The notes beneath the pieces were generated by a model. It worked only from the letters and a program-made list of their open reading frames with translations, did no database searches and was not told where the DNA came from. From assembly GCA_028554795.2 (NCBI GenBank), contig JAPYKE020000263.1:1815001-1879000 (forward strand): DNA of 64,000 bases, in the 5' to 3' direction. A program made the translations under genes and the position numbers. Positions 12,149 to 22,399 of this stretch are shown here, piece after piece (position 1 is the first letter of the stretch; each line of letters begins with the position of its first letter). Source of the DNA: Sinohyriopsis cumingii. Lineage: Eukaryota; Mollusca; Bivalvia; Unionida; Unionidae.

Positions 12149-12891
12149 ACTGGCCGATCCCCGCATCGACACTCAAACCAAAAAACAAATCATTTTGAAA
12201 CCTGGAGGGAACGGTACTCTAGGAGGGGTCATCATTCGCTCTCTCTTAAGATGGGATCCTAATGCTCCCAAAGTTCTCCCCAAGAAAAAAAAGAAGTCAA
12301 ACGAAGCTCCAAGAAGAAGAAGAAAAAAACCAGGTCCCCAAAGAGAACCGTGTCTCCAAGAACTTCTCCAGTGGCTGGACCTTCCTCTTACCAGACACAA
12401 CCCGGGAAAAAGAAAATTCCCCAGAAGAAGAACAGAGAAAAAGTCCCCAGAAAAAGAAAAGTCCCCAGAAGAAAACTAGTCGCAAGTGAGGCACTTCTGC
12501 CAGGACGTAACCTTACACTCGCAAACCACGACCTGCCACGGCGGTGACTGCGTCTCCGGTAGCCTCAGGTTCAATCAATTCTCCGTTGATGTCACCAAGA
12601 ACCGAACAGTACTTGAAGACGTTGATCACACCAAGAACTTCTCCGTTGATGACCCCAAGAACTTCCCCAGTGGCAGGACCTTCCCATTTATCGGCAGTGG
12701 CCGCGGCTCACAAAGTACCTGCTCCCAAAATCAAAGTCCAAGAGAGATCGGGCGTGTTACAAAGTTTACTGGATTTGCCCAAGCAAGAACTGGCTTGATT
12801 TAGCCCGTTGCGTACCCCTACACGACGTGTCATGCCTGTCCTCAAGTTGATACGACGTAAAGACAATCAGTGGCGACGCGTTCCAGTATAA
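12149..12891 (+). pseudogene. Basic Polinton protein A, truncated and frameshifted
   Basis: Homologous to the intact frame at 41680-40805 of Polinton-2. The shared core is GTLGGVIIRSLLRWDPNAPK, followed by Lys/Arg/Pro-rich tracts and repeats such as TSPVAGPS and ITPRTSPLMTP. The N-terminal part is lost where the repeat array begins, and at least two frameshifts split the rest. The last codons overlap the TATAAAA (12888-12894) presumed to serve the next gene. Confidence 0.75.
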
Positions 12892-12945
12892 AAAAGTCAG
12901 TGACTAAGTAGGGGTATCAGTGTTTTTGGTGTTGAAGACTCAAAG

Positions 12946-13348
12946 ACGTCACCCTCCAGAAAACATTCCTCTTCTAAACCCCAAGGAAAGAAAAGGAAAG
13001 GACTGCCTCCACGTTTAGTCAAACATGGGGACATGTTATCTGTCCTGTCCAACGCTTCTCCACCCCTACGAAAAAAAGCTCATTCAATCAGCCTCCAAAG
13101 AGGTCATCGATACCGTGTGCGAATGTTGTTTGAACGTCTTGAAAGGCACGATCCCTTTGTCCAAACACCAGAAATAATGTTTAGGCAAACATCGTCACGT
13201 TCTGCGCCAAATGGTTCAAAAGAAAATCCCCATCGGACAAAATAAGAAGATGTTGGTCCAACGTGGAGGAATTTTACCCCTCTTGTTAGGTCCCTTACTG
13301 AAAGGAGTCTTGGGAACCATGTTGGGAGGACTGGTGGGAGCAAGATAA
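12946..13348 (+). pseudogene. Small basic capsid-associated protein (PX-like), broken
   Basis: Counterpart of 40746-40360. The ATG has become ACG (12946), a one-base difference in an A-run (about 13070) shifts the frame, and a TAA replaces a Gln codon near 13176. The C-terminus keeps a hydrophobic Gly-rich tail (RGGILPLLLGP, then GVLGTMLGGLVGAR), which resembles small core/PX-type polypeptides of Polintons and adintoviruses. Confidence 0.75.
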
Positions 13349-13397
13349 AAAGGCCATCGGAAGTCCCAAGATCCCAGAATCGACCCCTGACAACCCC

Positions 13398-14098
13398 ATG
13401 GAAGGACGAAAACTAGCTTTAGTACCTTACAAACGATGGATGGAATACCATCGTTGACAAGAACAACGCACCCGCATTTACCTGCCAATCCCAATTTGAG
13501 CGAGATGTCCCAGTTACAACACGAATTGCAGTCCTTGATGGATCGCCAAGATTTGTCCGAAACAGAAAAATCGCAAAAGTACGGTCAACTCTTGCAACGA
13601 CTGCAACTCTTTCACCAGAAAGCTTTAGACGAAACAGCTCTACCCGCTCTGAAAGATTTTAAGACCTTGATGAAAAGTCCAGCACCATCATCACTACCAC
13701 CACCACCACCACCACTACTACCATCCCCAGGGGTCACCAGAGATGCTACCCCACGAAGACCTGAGGAAGAAGAGATGCGAGAAGTGTTTCAAACACCGTC
13801 AGCAGCTCCCATTTCGAGTAAGATTGCAGCATCCTTGTTGACCCCATCCCCCAAACCCCAAGAAATGAAAGCTTTTGTTGAAAAGGTGATGTCCACTCCT
13901 CCTTCGACAGAAGTGAAAAAGAAAGAAGGGAAACCAGAAGTGAAAAAAGAAAAGAAGACCAAAGCCATTCCATTGCCACTTCCACCACCACTACCTTCGT
14001 CTCCTACTCTCGTAGCCCATCGGACACGTAAATCCGTTTCTAAACCACCCTTTCGTCCCACCCAAAGTAGCATCACCGAAGAGCGGGTGACTTATTAA
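13398..14098 (+). pseudogene. Polinton protein with N-terminal KLALVPYKRW motif, broken
   Basis: Starts MEGRKLALVPYKRWMEYHR like its Polinton-2 homologue (40311-39673). A TGA and a one-base deletion follow at about 13456-13475, and the remainder continues in another frame (LSEMSQLQHELQSLMDRQDL to the stop at 14098). The second half is Pro/Ser/Lys-rich and less conserved. The function is not established; it lies between the PX-like gene and integrase, as in other Polintons. Confidence 0.75.
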
Positions 14099-14107
14099 CA
14101 CACAAAA

Positions 14108-15216
14108 ATGGAAAAAGTCTTAGCCAGCATTTACTATGATCCCTCCCATCATGGAGGTTACCCAGGAGTTCAAAAATTGTATCGTGCTGCCAAAACTCGA
14201 CTGAAAAGTCTCCGTTTACCTCAAGTGCAACGATGGTTACAAGAACAAGCTACCTACACTTTACACAAACCCATTCGACGCAAGTTTGCCAGAAGTCGCA
14301 CCGAGTGGAAGGCATCGATCATCAATGGCAAGCCGATGTAGCCGATGTCTCTCATTTGGCCAGCTACAATCGCGGAAACAAATATTTGTTTTGTGTCATA
14401 GACGTCTTTTCCAAATTTGCCTGGGTCGTGCCCTTGACTTCCAAATCGAGCAGCGAGTTAGTGCGAGCCCTGCAACGAGTGTTGAAACAAAGCGGTCGTC
14501 ACCCTCTTCGATGGCAAACGGACAAAGGCACCGAATTTCTGAACCGAGCTTTCCAAAAAGAATTAAAGAAACGTGACATTCATTTTTTTACCACCGAGAA
14601 TCCCGAGACCAAAGCCAGCATCGTGGAACGTTTCCAACGCACTTTGAAAGAACGCATGTGGAAATATTTTACGCATCACCACACTCTGAAGTACATCGAC
14701 ATCTTACCGCACCTGGTGCAAGCGTACAACCAATCTTACCATCGAAGCATTGGACGTGTCCCGCAAGAAGTGACTCCCGACAACGAAGTGCTGGTGTTTG
14801 AGCGCCTGTTTGGTACACCCCCGACGAGGGCTGTCCCCAAGAAAAGTGGAGTGTTGGCCGTAGGAGATTGGGTGCGCATTGGCAAAACCAAACGCACTTT
14901 CGACAAAGGTTACTTACCTAATTGGACGATTGAATTGTTTCGTGTCACTGGACGAGTGCATGGCTGTCATCCTGCCGTCTATAAATTGGAAGACATGAAC
15001 GGAGAAGTGCTCAAAGGAACGTTTTATTTGTCCGAGTTACAACGTGTCACCAAAAAAGAAGACGACGTGTACGACATCGAAAGCATTCTCGAACGCAGAA
15101 CCCGTAAAGTGGGCAAACGACGTGTCAAAGAAGTCAAAGTACGTTGGAAAGGATATCCACCCAGTTTTGATTCTTGGATCGACGCTTCGCAAGTCATCGA
15201 CTATAAAAAGAAGTGA
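14108..15216 (+). pseudogene. Polinton integrase with chromodomain, frameshifted
   Basis: Retrovirus-like DDE integrase homologous to 39650-38541. It is interrupted by a one-base deletion near 14303 (cgcaccgag against cgcacccgag in Polinton-2). Downstream, the catalytic region (DVADVSHLAS, WQTDKGTEFLN, SIVERFQRT) and a C-terminal chromodomain (YDIESILERR ... VRWKGYPPSFDSW) are otherwise well preserved. The family catalyses strand transfer of the element ends into host DNA. Confidence 0.9.
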
Positions 15217-15221
15217 CCATC

Positions 15222-15622
15222 ATGCCCTTTCACACAGACGCAGCTACTACGGCCACCAATCCTTCACCCAGTTCTTCTCTACAAGATTTGCAAAAACAAC
15301 CCTTGTGGGTGTGGTGGGGAGAACGTGTGCCTAAATAGTCTTTTTCTGCCAAATCTTCGTGGTGTATTGTGCCATCGGGGCAGCCATTGCCAATTTGAGT
15401 TTGCAACAAGGAAACAAACAATTGTGGACCATTTTATTGAGCAGTTGCATCGGTTACCTGCTTCCCAATCCCTCCCTGAAATCCTCTTCCAACGGGAACC
15501 TTGTGTCCAGTGCCAGTGCCAGTCACCACTCCAACAACAACAACCAGAACCCCATTTTGGGCGGAGACACGCCTCTGACGTCCAGTAACCCCTCGGACAG
15601 CCACAGAACTCTGGAATTATGA
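15222..15622 (+). pseudogene. Small two-TM Polinton protein, broken
   Basis: Homologue of 38535-38119. An 8-nt deletion next to the codons for VPK creates a TAG and shifts the frame. Hydrophobic segments (YCAIGAAIANLSL; LWTILLSSCIGYLLP) remain in the downstream frame. Its TGA overlaps the ATG of the minor capsid gene (ATGA at 15619-15622), as in Polinton-2. Confidence 0.75.
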
Positions 15623-16548
15623 GTTACCAAAACCAATTTTACTTAACCTTACCCAGTGACAGTTCCATGGAGGTGTTTCCCCACAACACGTTGTGCTGTT
15701 ACACGGCCAAATTACCTCAGGGCATCCCCTTAGATCACGAAGCGCATTGGGAAGTGGCTTTAGTGGAAATCATTCACCCGACCCAAGTCCTCAATGTCCT
15801 TCCCAATCAAAATTTTTTTGATGTGGAAGTTCATGACGAGCAAATGCAACAGTGGTTGGATGGCAATGTCAAATATGACAAGAAAACACGTTCACAAAAT
15901 CAAAAGTACACCACCTTTCACTTGTTCATTCCCCCAGGCTATTATTTTAGTGGTCAACATTTGGTCAGCACCATAGCCACCAGGTTTAATGGCGTGTTTC
16001 TTAGAGCTTTGGAGCATGTCAACAAAAGTGTCACCATGGAGTACCACAAAGCAACTCGTCGCTTCTCGATGAAATTTGAACGGAGTAAAATCATGTCCAT
16101 TTTATTTTGTCCTGAATTGTTTGACATGTTGGGCGGAGACATGAACATGAGAATGGCCATGATGAAGAAAAACGAATTACCCATCGTTTACGACAACGAG
16201 TCTTTTGCCAAGTTATTTCGTACCCCAGTAGAACTGAATCAAGGACTGAATTTGATGTTCGTGTATTCCGATGTGGTGGAGTACAGCGTGGTGGGACACA
16301 CCTCCGTGCCGTTACTGCGTGTCATTCCTTTCAAAGTGGATTCTGCCACGAACGCTGACGAGGAAGGTGGAAACACTTACCACGTCCACCGCGAATTTGT
16401 CCATCCTCACTATTTGCCCGTCAGCAAGTCGTATTTGGACACGGTCAACATTACTATAAAAGGAGATTTGGGACAAAATATTCCATTCACCAAAGGAAAA
16501 GTCACGGTGAAACTCCATTTTCGAAAACGGTTTTCTTACGACTCTTAA
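15619..16548 (+). CDS. Polinton minor capsid (penton-like) protein
   Basis: Uninterrupted 309-residue frame, 306 residues in Polinton-2, very similar throughout. It has the Polinton minor capsid pattern FYLTLPSDSSMEVFPHNTLC near the N-terminus, HWEVALVEIIHPTQ, and an FIPPGYY segment. This family is predicted to be a single-jelly-roll penton protein placed at capsid vertices. It starts 4 nt inside the preceding gene and ends 3 nt before the next ATG, so the capsid genes form a tightly packed unit. It is one of the few core genes of this copy without a lesion. Confidence 0.9.
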   Translation: MSYQNQFYLTLPSDSSMEVFPHNTLCCYTAKLPQGIPLDHEAHWEVALVEIIHPTQVLNVLPNQNFFDVEVHDEQMQQWLDGNVKYDKKTRSQNQKYTTFHLFIPPGYYFSGQHLVSTIATRFNGVFLRALEHVNKSVTMEYHKATRRFSMKFERSKIMSILFCPELFDMLGGDMNMRMAMMKKNELPIVYDNESFAKLFRTPVELNQGLNLMFVYSDVVEYSVVGHTSVPLLRVIPFKVDSATNADEEGGNTYHVHREFVHPHYLPVSKSYLDTVNITIKGDLGQNIPFTKGKVTVKLHFRKRFSYDS

Positions 16549-16551
16549 GTC

Positions 16552-16872
16552 ATGTATCCAGTGTACCGAGGGGTTGCTCGACAGCGAGGACACGGTTTAG
16601 GAGATATGTTAAAATCGGCCTTTCGTTCGGTGGCCCCGGTGTTGAAACCGATGGTGACACGAGGAATGCTTGCCTTGAAAGATGCGGCACTGACACCGGG
16701 CCGACGAGACACACCTATAAATGCCTTGCACGCTACCGAGTCAAGCATTCAGCAAGGACAAGGCAGAAAGAGACGACGAAGAAAACACCCTTTCACCAGA
16801 CTTCACACATCTAAAGCTAGAAAGGCAAAGAAAAGAAGAACCGTTCGAGACTTAGACGTTTTCGATTATTGA
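16552..16872 (+). CDS. Basic core/pVI-like protein (shortened)
   Basis: Protein of 106 residues: N-terminal MYPVYRGVARQRGHGLGD, a helix-like LKSAFRSVAPVLKPM, and a strongly basic tail (GRKRRRRKHPF, KARKAKKRRT). The layout suits a DNA- or capsid-interior-binding core protein like Polinton pVI/PX proteins. Compared with Polinton-2 (37198-36781), an in-frame deletion of about 32 codons removes the middle (after LTPG). A TATAAAA (16455-16461) lies within the upstream gene. Function is inferred from composition and position. Confidence 0.7.
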   Translation: MYPVYRGVARQRGHGLGDMLKSAFRSVAPVLKPMVTRGMLALKDAALTPGRRDTPINALHATESSIQQGQGRKRRRRKHPFTRLHTSKARKAKKRRTVRDLDVFDY

Positions 16873-16884
16873 GAAAGAGAAAAA

Positions 16885-18215
16885 ATGATGCACCGAGAGT
16901 CTTGCGCCTGTTCCAAGTCGGAACTGGATCTGTTTGCCATGCCCCCCACCATGATGACCATGCAAGAATCTCAGTGGGTGGAATTTCATCCCGTCTCCTC
17001 TTTGACGGATTTCGCTCCCATCGAGTTTGAAATCAAAGGACAACCCGAAGATTACATCGATCTGAATAGCAGTTACCTGTATTTGAAAGTGAAAGTGATC
17101 GAACCACCCAACGCTAACATAGACAATGATGATGTAGAAGCTCCCGTCAATAATTTCATGCATTCATTGTTTAGCGAAGTGGACTTGTACTTGAATAACA
17201 AACTGGTCAGCAGCAGCATGGATACTTACCCTTATCGAGCGTACCTGGAAAATCTCTTGACGTACGGGAAAGAAGCCAAGAACACTCATCTGGATGCTTG
17301 CGTGGTATGGAAACCTGACAAAGCGACTAAGTTAAACAGCATTACAATTGCTGGGGATGCTCAAAATACAACGGGATTTGTAGAACGACGAACGAAAATT
17401 CATCTAAGTCGTAGTTTAGAACTGATGGATCGCTTGCATCTAACATGTGGTTACAAGAAAAGTATTTGCTCAACGGAGTGGATATCCGCTTGAGACTGAA
17501 TCTCAGCAGTGCCGCTTTCCATTTGATGGCTGCTCATGATGCCACTTACAAAACCATCATCCAAGAAGCCAGACTCTACGTGCGTCGTGTGGAAGTGTTA
17601 CCTAAAGTGGGAAACGACGTCAGTCAGACGTTGAGCAGAACGACCGCCAAGTATCCGATACGAAGAGTGGGAGTGAAAACGTTCACCATTCCTGCTGGAC
17701 AGCGATCCATGATCGAAGATCATCTGTTCCAAGGACAGTTACCCAAGCATTTAATCCTTGGTATCGTCAAGAATTCAGCCTTCGACGGAGCCTACAACGA
17801 AAATCCTTTTGAGTTTCAACATTAGAATGTGTCCAAGATCGAAGTCAGTCGCGACGGCAAGACCTTGTGTACCCGACCTTTTGAGCCTAAGTTCGGTGAC
17901 AGGAATTATTTGAGATCGTATTTGTCCCTGTACGAAGCTACCGGACAGTTAGGAACCAACACCAGTCACGGTATAACGTACGAGGATTATGTAGGAGGCT
18001 ACGCTTTGTGGGCTTTCGATTTCACTCCAGACCAAGGCAGCGACGAGGGACATTTCCACCCTATAAAATCCGGCCAGATTCGTGTGGAAATTCAGTTTGC
18101 GAGTGCACTACGCCCAGAGAACACAGTCAACGTCATCGTGTATGCGTAATTTGACAATACCATAGAAATCAACAGTTTGAGAGAAGTCATTCTAGATTAC
18201 ACTGGTCAACAGTGA
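16885..18215 (+). pseudogene. Polinton major capsid protein, multiply broken
   Basis: Double-jelly-roll MCP family, N-terminus SELDLFAMPPTMMTMQ, then QWVEFHPVSSLTDFAPIEFE. A one-base deletion near 17440 shifts the frame, a TAG follows at 17823, and a TAA near 18147 replaces the Glu codon seen in Polinton-2. The last codon is interrupted by the CMC-like transposon at 18200, so the original stop now lies beyond the insert (20602-20604). The family forms the icosahedral shell. Confidence 0.9.
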
Positions 18216-20597
18216 AATCATTACTGACTTGAAAAGGCCCTAATCTGTAGTATTTTGGTGTGCCGAACACGAATATAACCGTGAAAAATTTGTATTGGCT
18301 CTCGTTTTGAAGATATTCATATACCTCATTTTCTATGTTTCACTGTGTAAATTTCTCCAGTAGGACTGCAGCAACATCCGGAATAATGATGTAACATTGC
18401 ATAATACCATCATGCTCACATCATCCACAGTTGATTGCATCATTTTCTGATGCAATGCAATACTAATGCCATGCGGCTGCTGAAGTAAGTTGACGTCAGC
18501 AGTGTACTATACATGTGTAGGCCTATTATACTAATGCCAGGCGGCTGCTGAAGCTGACGTAAGCAGTGTACTATATAAAGCCCAATCAGATAGGTTCAGC
18601 ATTTAAAATATTTTAGACGTTGTGCGAGACAGTTCAAGCTACTGTTACATAAAACTTATTATTTTATCCATTTACGTACAATAAAGAACAGTAATGCCTC
18701 GAAAGTGTGTTAATACCGCGGACAATTTTTGCTATATTTGTGGGGAAGTGACATTTGCCAACCAGAAGAAAAGTATCAATTCTCAAGTGAAGAAGGCATA
18801 TCATCTTTACTTCGGATGCAAGGTTGGTGACCAAGACAAGCCTTGGGCTCCGCATATATGCTGTGCTACATGTACAACACAGCTTTCACAGTGGTTGAAT
18901 TGCAAAAGGTCATCAATGCCGTTTGCAGTCCCAATGGTGTGGAGAGAGCCAAGCAACCACCTAAATGACTGTTACTTCTGCTTGGTTCCTCCTCTTTCCG
19001 GCGGAATAACGAAGCGAAAGAAGTCGAGAATAGTCTACCCAAACATTCCGTCTGCATTGAGACCAGTTCCACATGGTGAGGGACTTCCTATTCCAGAACC
19101 TCCAGCAGAATATTCTCTTGATTCATCTGACGAAGACAAAGGTGAGTCGACCTGTTCTTCTCCTGGTCCATCAGCATGCAGTGATCCAGATTTTCACTGT
19201 GGTGCATCATCAACCCCACACAGAATAACACAGGAAGAACTAAATGACCTGATTCGTCATTTGGACTTATCAAAGAACAAGGCAGAATTGCTAGGATCAA
19301 GACTCCAACAATGGAATCTTCTAGAAGAAGATGTCACAATTACTGCATATCGAAAGCGCCACCAGCAATTGGAGCCTTTCTTCAGAAAGGAAAGTAATCT
19401 GATATTCTGTTCCGATATTGAGGGCCTCATGAATGCTTTAAAAATCACTCATGACCCACAAGAATGGAGACTATTTGTGGACTCTTCGAAACTGAGTCTC
19501 AAGGCTGTGCTTTTGCACAATGGAAACATTCTTCCATCTATTCCAGTAGCGTATGCTGTCCACATGAAAGAGACACGATAACTTAAGGCAGCTACTGAAT
19601 TCCATTGAGTATAACAAGTACCGCTGGCACCTCTGTGATGATTTGAAGGTAGTTGCCCTTTTAATGGGACTGCAGCAAGGATATACAAAATACATGTGTT
19701 TCTTATGCGAGTGGGATAGCCGAGCAAGGGAAATGCACTACATGAGGAAGGAATGGACTCACAGGCAGAATGTAGCCATTGGAGAGAAGAATATCCAACA
19801 CCCAGCTCTGGTTGAGGCTCAGAAAATCTTGCTACCACCCCTTCACATCAAACTAGGTTTGATGAAGAACTTCGTGAAAGCCATTGACCGGACTTTGCCA
19901 GCATTCCGATACCTGCATGAAAAATTCCCTCGACTCAGCGAAGCAAAGATTAAAGAGGGAGTTTTTGTGGGTCCTCAGATTCGAGAGCTTTTCAAAGATG
20001 ACCGGTTCAACAACTTGCTGGAAGGTGACGCGAAACAAGCATGGAATGCTTTTCGCCTAGTTTCTACAAACTTCCTCGGAAATGTTAGGGCAGAAAACTA
20101 TAAGGAACTAGTAGAAGACATGTTGATGAAGTATAAGAAACTTGGCTGCAATATGTCTCTAAAGATTCACTTCCTTCATTCCCATTTGGATTTCTTTCCT
20201 AGCAACTGTGGTATTGTTAGTGATGAACACGGCGAATGTTTTCATCAAGATATCGCAACAATGGAACAAAGATACCAGGGAAAATGGTCCACTACAATGC
20301 TGGCTGACTACTGCTGGACACTCCTCAGAGATGCTCCCGAACAGCTGTACAAGAGACAGGCGAAGAAATCTAAGATGTAGTCAATGACTTGATTTTTTAT
20401 AGGTAGGCTATTATAGTTGACCTTTTACTATTGGAATGCATTTCGTTATGTAAACATTAATTTCTTGCAGATTACAAAAAAACTAGAGCCAATTTTGCAA
20501 TTTGACTGTCATATTCGTGTTCAGCACATAAAAATTGATAAGAATTGACTAATTTTATTTCAGTAACATGACTTTTGTAATAATTTGTTGTCCAGTG
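18200..20597 (+). mobile_element. CMC-like DNA transposon inserted in the MCP gene end
   Basis: The 2398-bp insert begins CACTGGTCAACA and ends TGTTGTCCAGTG, an inverted pair. A second well-matched inverted segment lies inside (GAACACGAATAT near 18265 and its complement near 20512). It is flanked by TTA on both sides (18197-18199 and 20598-20600). Removing the insert plus one TTA restores the arrangement seen in Polinton-2. CACTG ends and a 3-bp duplication fit the CACTA/Mirage/Chapaev (CMC) group. It carries one transposase-like gene. Confidence 0.8.
18694..20380 (+). pseudogene. Transposase-like protein of the CMC-like element, frameshifted
   Basis: N-terminal residues contain a Cys-rich zinc-finger-like block (CYICGEV ... 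GCK ... CCATC). The frame is open to 19581, then continues in the next frame to 20380, so one frameshift separates the halves near 19578. Candidate catalytic acids are LFVDSSK, LCDDLK and SDEHGE, with the CxxC (FLCEWDSR) between the second and third acid that is a hallmark of CMC-type DDE transposases. I recognise this as a protein family dispersed in many invertebrate genomes, but the superfamily assignment is my inference. Confidence 0.65.
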
Positions 20598-20609
20598 TTA
20601 TTAGAAGCT

Positions 20610-21113
20610 ATGGAAGACTGTTATCCCTCTGTACCTAGTGGAGAAACTTTGAAGATGGAATGTGAGGAAACTGTGGAAGAAGAATCCCAAGACAAAGACG
20701 AAGAAGTTATCATGATGAAGTCAAGATGGCCAGAACAAGAAGTCCATTTAGTTTCCTGTTTTGCTACAGTCCTGACAGATGTAATGAAAGAATTGATCAA
20801 GGAAGAGTGCTATGGATGTCGCAACGATCATCCCAGTCAAATGCAACACGACAAATGTCTGATGTTGAGCCAAGAAGAAAAATTGGACGAATATCTGGAC
20901 AAAGCTTGGTGTGTCATCGAGATAGAATTCGTGTTGAACGAGTGGTATAAAGGCTTGGATAAACATTCTTCTCCTCCATTAACGTCTCTGGAGTGCCGTC
21001 GCGTCGAATCTCTCTTTGACCAGAGTAAGAAGTCGGATCTAAGCGCCTTTTACTTGTCAGATATTTTCAAGCAAAAAGTCTGGATCGAATTGATCACTTA
21101 TCATTACCTGTGA
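20610..21113 (+). CDS. Polinton zinc-binding-like protein
   Basis: Intact frame of 167 residues. It starts 5 nt after the displaced MCP stop, and its stop lies 26 nt before the protease ATG. The central motif ECYGCRNDHPSQMQHDKC has the spacing of a metal-binding site (C-x2-C...H-P-S-Q-x2-H-x2-C). The N-terminus is acidic. In Polinton-2 only the first dozen or so codons survive (35445-35404). The function is unknown; position between MCP and protease suggests a late or virion-related role. Confidence 0.65.
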   Translation: MEDCYPSVPSGETLKMECEETVEEESQDKDEEVIMMKSRWPEQEVHLVSCFATVLTDVMKELIKEECYGCRNDHPSQMQHDKCLMLSQEEKLDEYLDKAWCVIEIEFVLNEWYKGLDKHSSPPLTSLECRRVESLFDQSKKSDLSAFYLSDIFKQKVWIELITYHYL

Positions 21114-21139
21114 AGAAGAAGAAAAAAACCATACAAAAC

Positions 21140-21700
21140 ATGGATACCTGGGAACTTTATTACCTTTTGAACCACAGTTCGTATACGGCTTCTTGGAATC
21201 CTGTCGTCTGTGCTAAAGATGAACTCCCTCATCGCAAACCTAAAGACCATCTAGCTTATGTCATCAACACGGACGACAGTCATCTCCCAGGAACCCACTG
21301 GGTAGCCGTCTACTTTCCTCAAGAAGGATGTGTGGAATATTTCGATTCGTATGGATTGCCCCCTTTGGAAGACGATATCATTGACTTTATGAGAAGAAAT
21401 GCTCAGACCACCCAATTCAATAATGTGAAATTACAAGGCACAGATTCCTTGGTGTGCGGACAATATTGTGTGTATTTTCTGCATCATCGCAGCCTGGGCT
21501 ATTCCTTAGAACATTTAGTGACTCATTTTGATCCTCGTTCTTCTTCTAGAAACGATGTGAAAGTAGATCGATGGTTTTGTGACCATTATGCTTATCTTTT
21601 GTCTCAAGCTAGGAAACGTAGTGTCCATCAATGGCCTAATGACTTCCAACAGTGGAAATCACAATTTCATTCACAACGTTGTCAGCCCTGTTTAAAGTAG
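21140..21700 (+). CDS. Polinton adenain/Ulp1-type cysteine protease
   Basis: About 186 residues from the ATG at 21140. Catalytic residues are visible: His in GTHWVAVYFP, Asp in EYFDSYG, Gln and Cys in LQGTDSLVCGQYCVYFL. That is the His-Asp-Gln-Cys arrangement of adenovirus-type maturation proteases (C48/C5 clan). Polinton versions are predicted to process capsid proteins. An earlier in-frame GTG at 21110 overlaps the preceding stop and is less likely as start. The gene is undamaged here but deleted in Polinton-2. Confidence 0.9.
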   Translation: MDTWELYYLLNHSSYTASWNPVVCAKDELPHRKPKDHLAYVINTDDSHLPGTHWVAVYFPQEGCVEYFDSYGLPPLEDDIIDFMRRNAQTTQFNNVKLQGTDSLVCGQYCVYFLHHRSLGYSLEHLVTHFDPRSSSRNDVKVDRWFCDHYAYLLSQARKRSVHQWPNDFQQWKSQFHSQRCQPCLK

Positions 21701-21791
21701 AGCGTGAATTGAAAAAAAAATGCTTGATGTTATATTGTTGGATTGTTGTTAAAAAAATGTTAGAGTTGTTGGTTAGTGTGAAGTGATTTTG

Positions 21792-21835
21792 AATAAAAAA
21801 AATGTTGTGTTTTGAAAAATTGCCTTTGTCTTTTG
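21792..21835 (+). terminator. Poly(A) signal downstream of the protease gene
   Basis: AATAAA at 21792-21797 followed by GT-rich AATGTTGTGTTTTG. Polinton-2 keeps duplicated copies of the same block downstream of its MCP. This contrasts with the histone-like 3' ends of the accessory genes. Confidence 0.6.
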
Positions 21836-21925
21836 TTTGGCTATAAGAATGTTGATTCATGCTCTTTCACTTCTCTCTATCCCTCTCATGACACTCATTG
21901 ATCGTTCCGGCTCGAAAACAGTAGA

Positions 21926-21950
21926 GGGATGTTTTCCTTCACGTCCGCGC
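21926..21950 (+). promoter_or_regulatory. Shared accessory-gene upstream motif (copy 1)
   Basis: GGGATGTTTTCCTTCACGTC followed by CGCGC, about 67 nt upstream of the ATG at 22017, with a TATA-like TTTAAG between. Eight copies occur in the two Polintons, all upstream of short genes. Confidence 0.65.
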
Positions 21951-22016
21951 GTTGACTTTAAGAACAGGGGTAGTTTCCAGTCTAACCATCCATTGTCGAC
22001 TCATCCTCCTACGAAC

Positions 22017-22376
22017 ATGTGCTCCAAACTAGCTAAGCTAAACGAAGCCTACGTGAATTTGCATAGGGTCAGACACAGTCTGATACCGAAGCCAGAAGAG
22101 ACAGAGAATGTGAGAATGTTAAAAGTCACTGAAGACCTGATAGAAGAGCTCTTCAGAGAAGAAATGAACAGGGAGAAAGAAGAATGGACAGAGAAGTACA
22201 GACTTCAGAGACAGCAGCAACAGCAACAACAACAACAGCAGCAGCAGCAACCTGAACCTGACAGAGGCTTTGTCGATTGTCGTATCGACACCAAAGAGTT
22301 CTTCTTCTCTTTCCGAAGAAGCAGATCTATCGCCAGAAAGTCTATCCTCAGAGGACATCGCATTCTTAGAAACTAA
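22017..22376 (+). CDS. Polinton accessory protein, Gln-rich coiled coil
   Basis: Protein of 119 residues starting MCSKLAKLNEAYVNLHRVRH. A predicted helical Glu/Arg-rich middle (EELFREEMNREKEEW) and a poly-Gln run are followed by a basic C-terminus ending in ILRGHRILRN. A nearly identical intact homologue lies at 35018-34662. The stop is 26 nt before a histone-type stem-loop. No recognisable family; conservation of both termini argues that it is a real protein. Confidence 0.7.
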   Translation: MCSKLAKLNEAYVNLHRVRHSLIPKPEETENVRMLKVTEDLIEELFREEMNREKEEWTEKYRLQRQQQQQQQQQQQQQPEPDRGFVDCRIDTKEFFFSFRRSRSIARKSILRGHRILRN

Positions 22377-22399
22377 AAGATTACCATAGCAAACAAAAA

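Noticed and set aside
11774..12172. 132-residue minus-strand frame with VWIVYLGFVCVSDV repeats
   Set aside because: Product of the 42/44-bp tandem array and CA microsatellite.
12032..12550. Several alternative basic frames on both strands
   Set aside because: Shadows of the frameshifted basic protein A pseudogene; only the frame homologous to 41680-40805 is meaningful.
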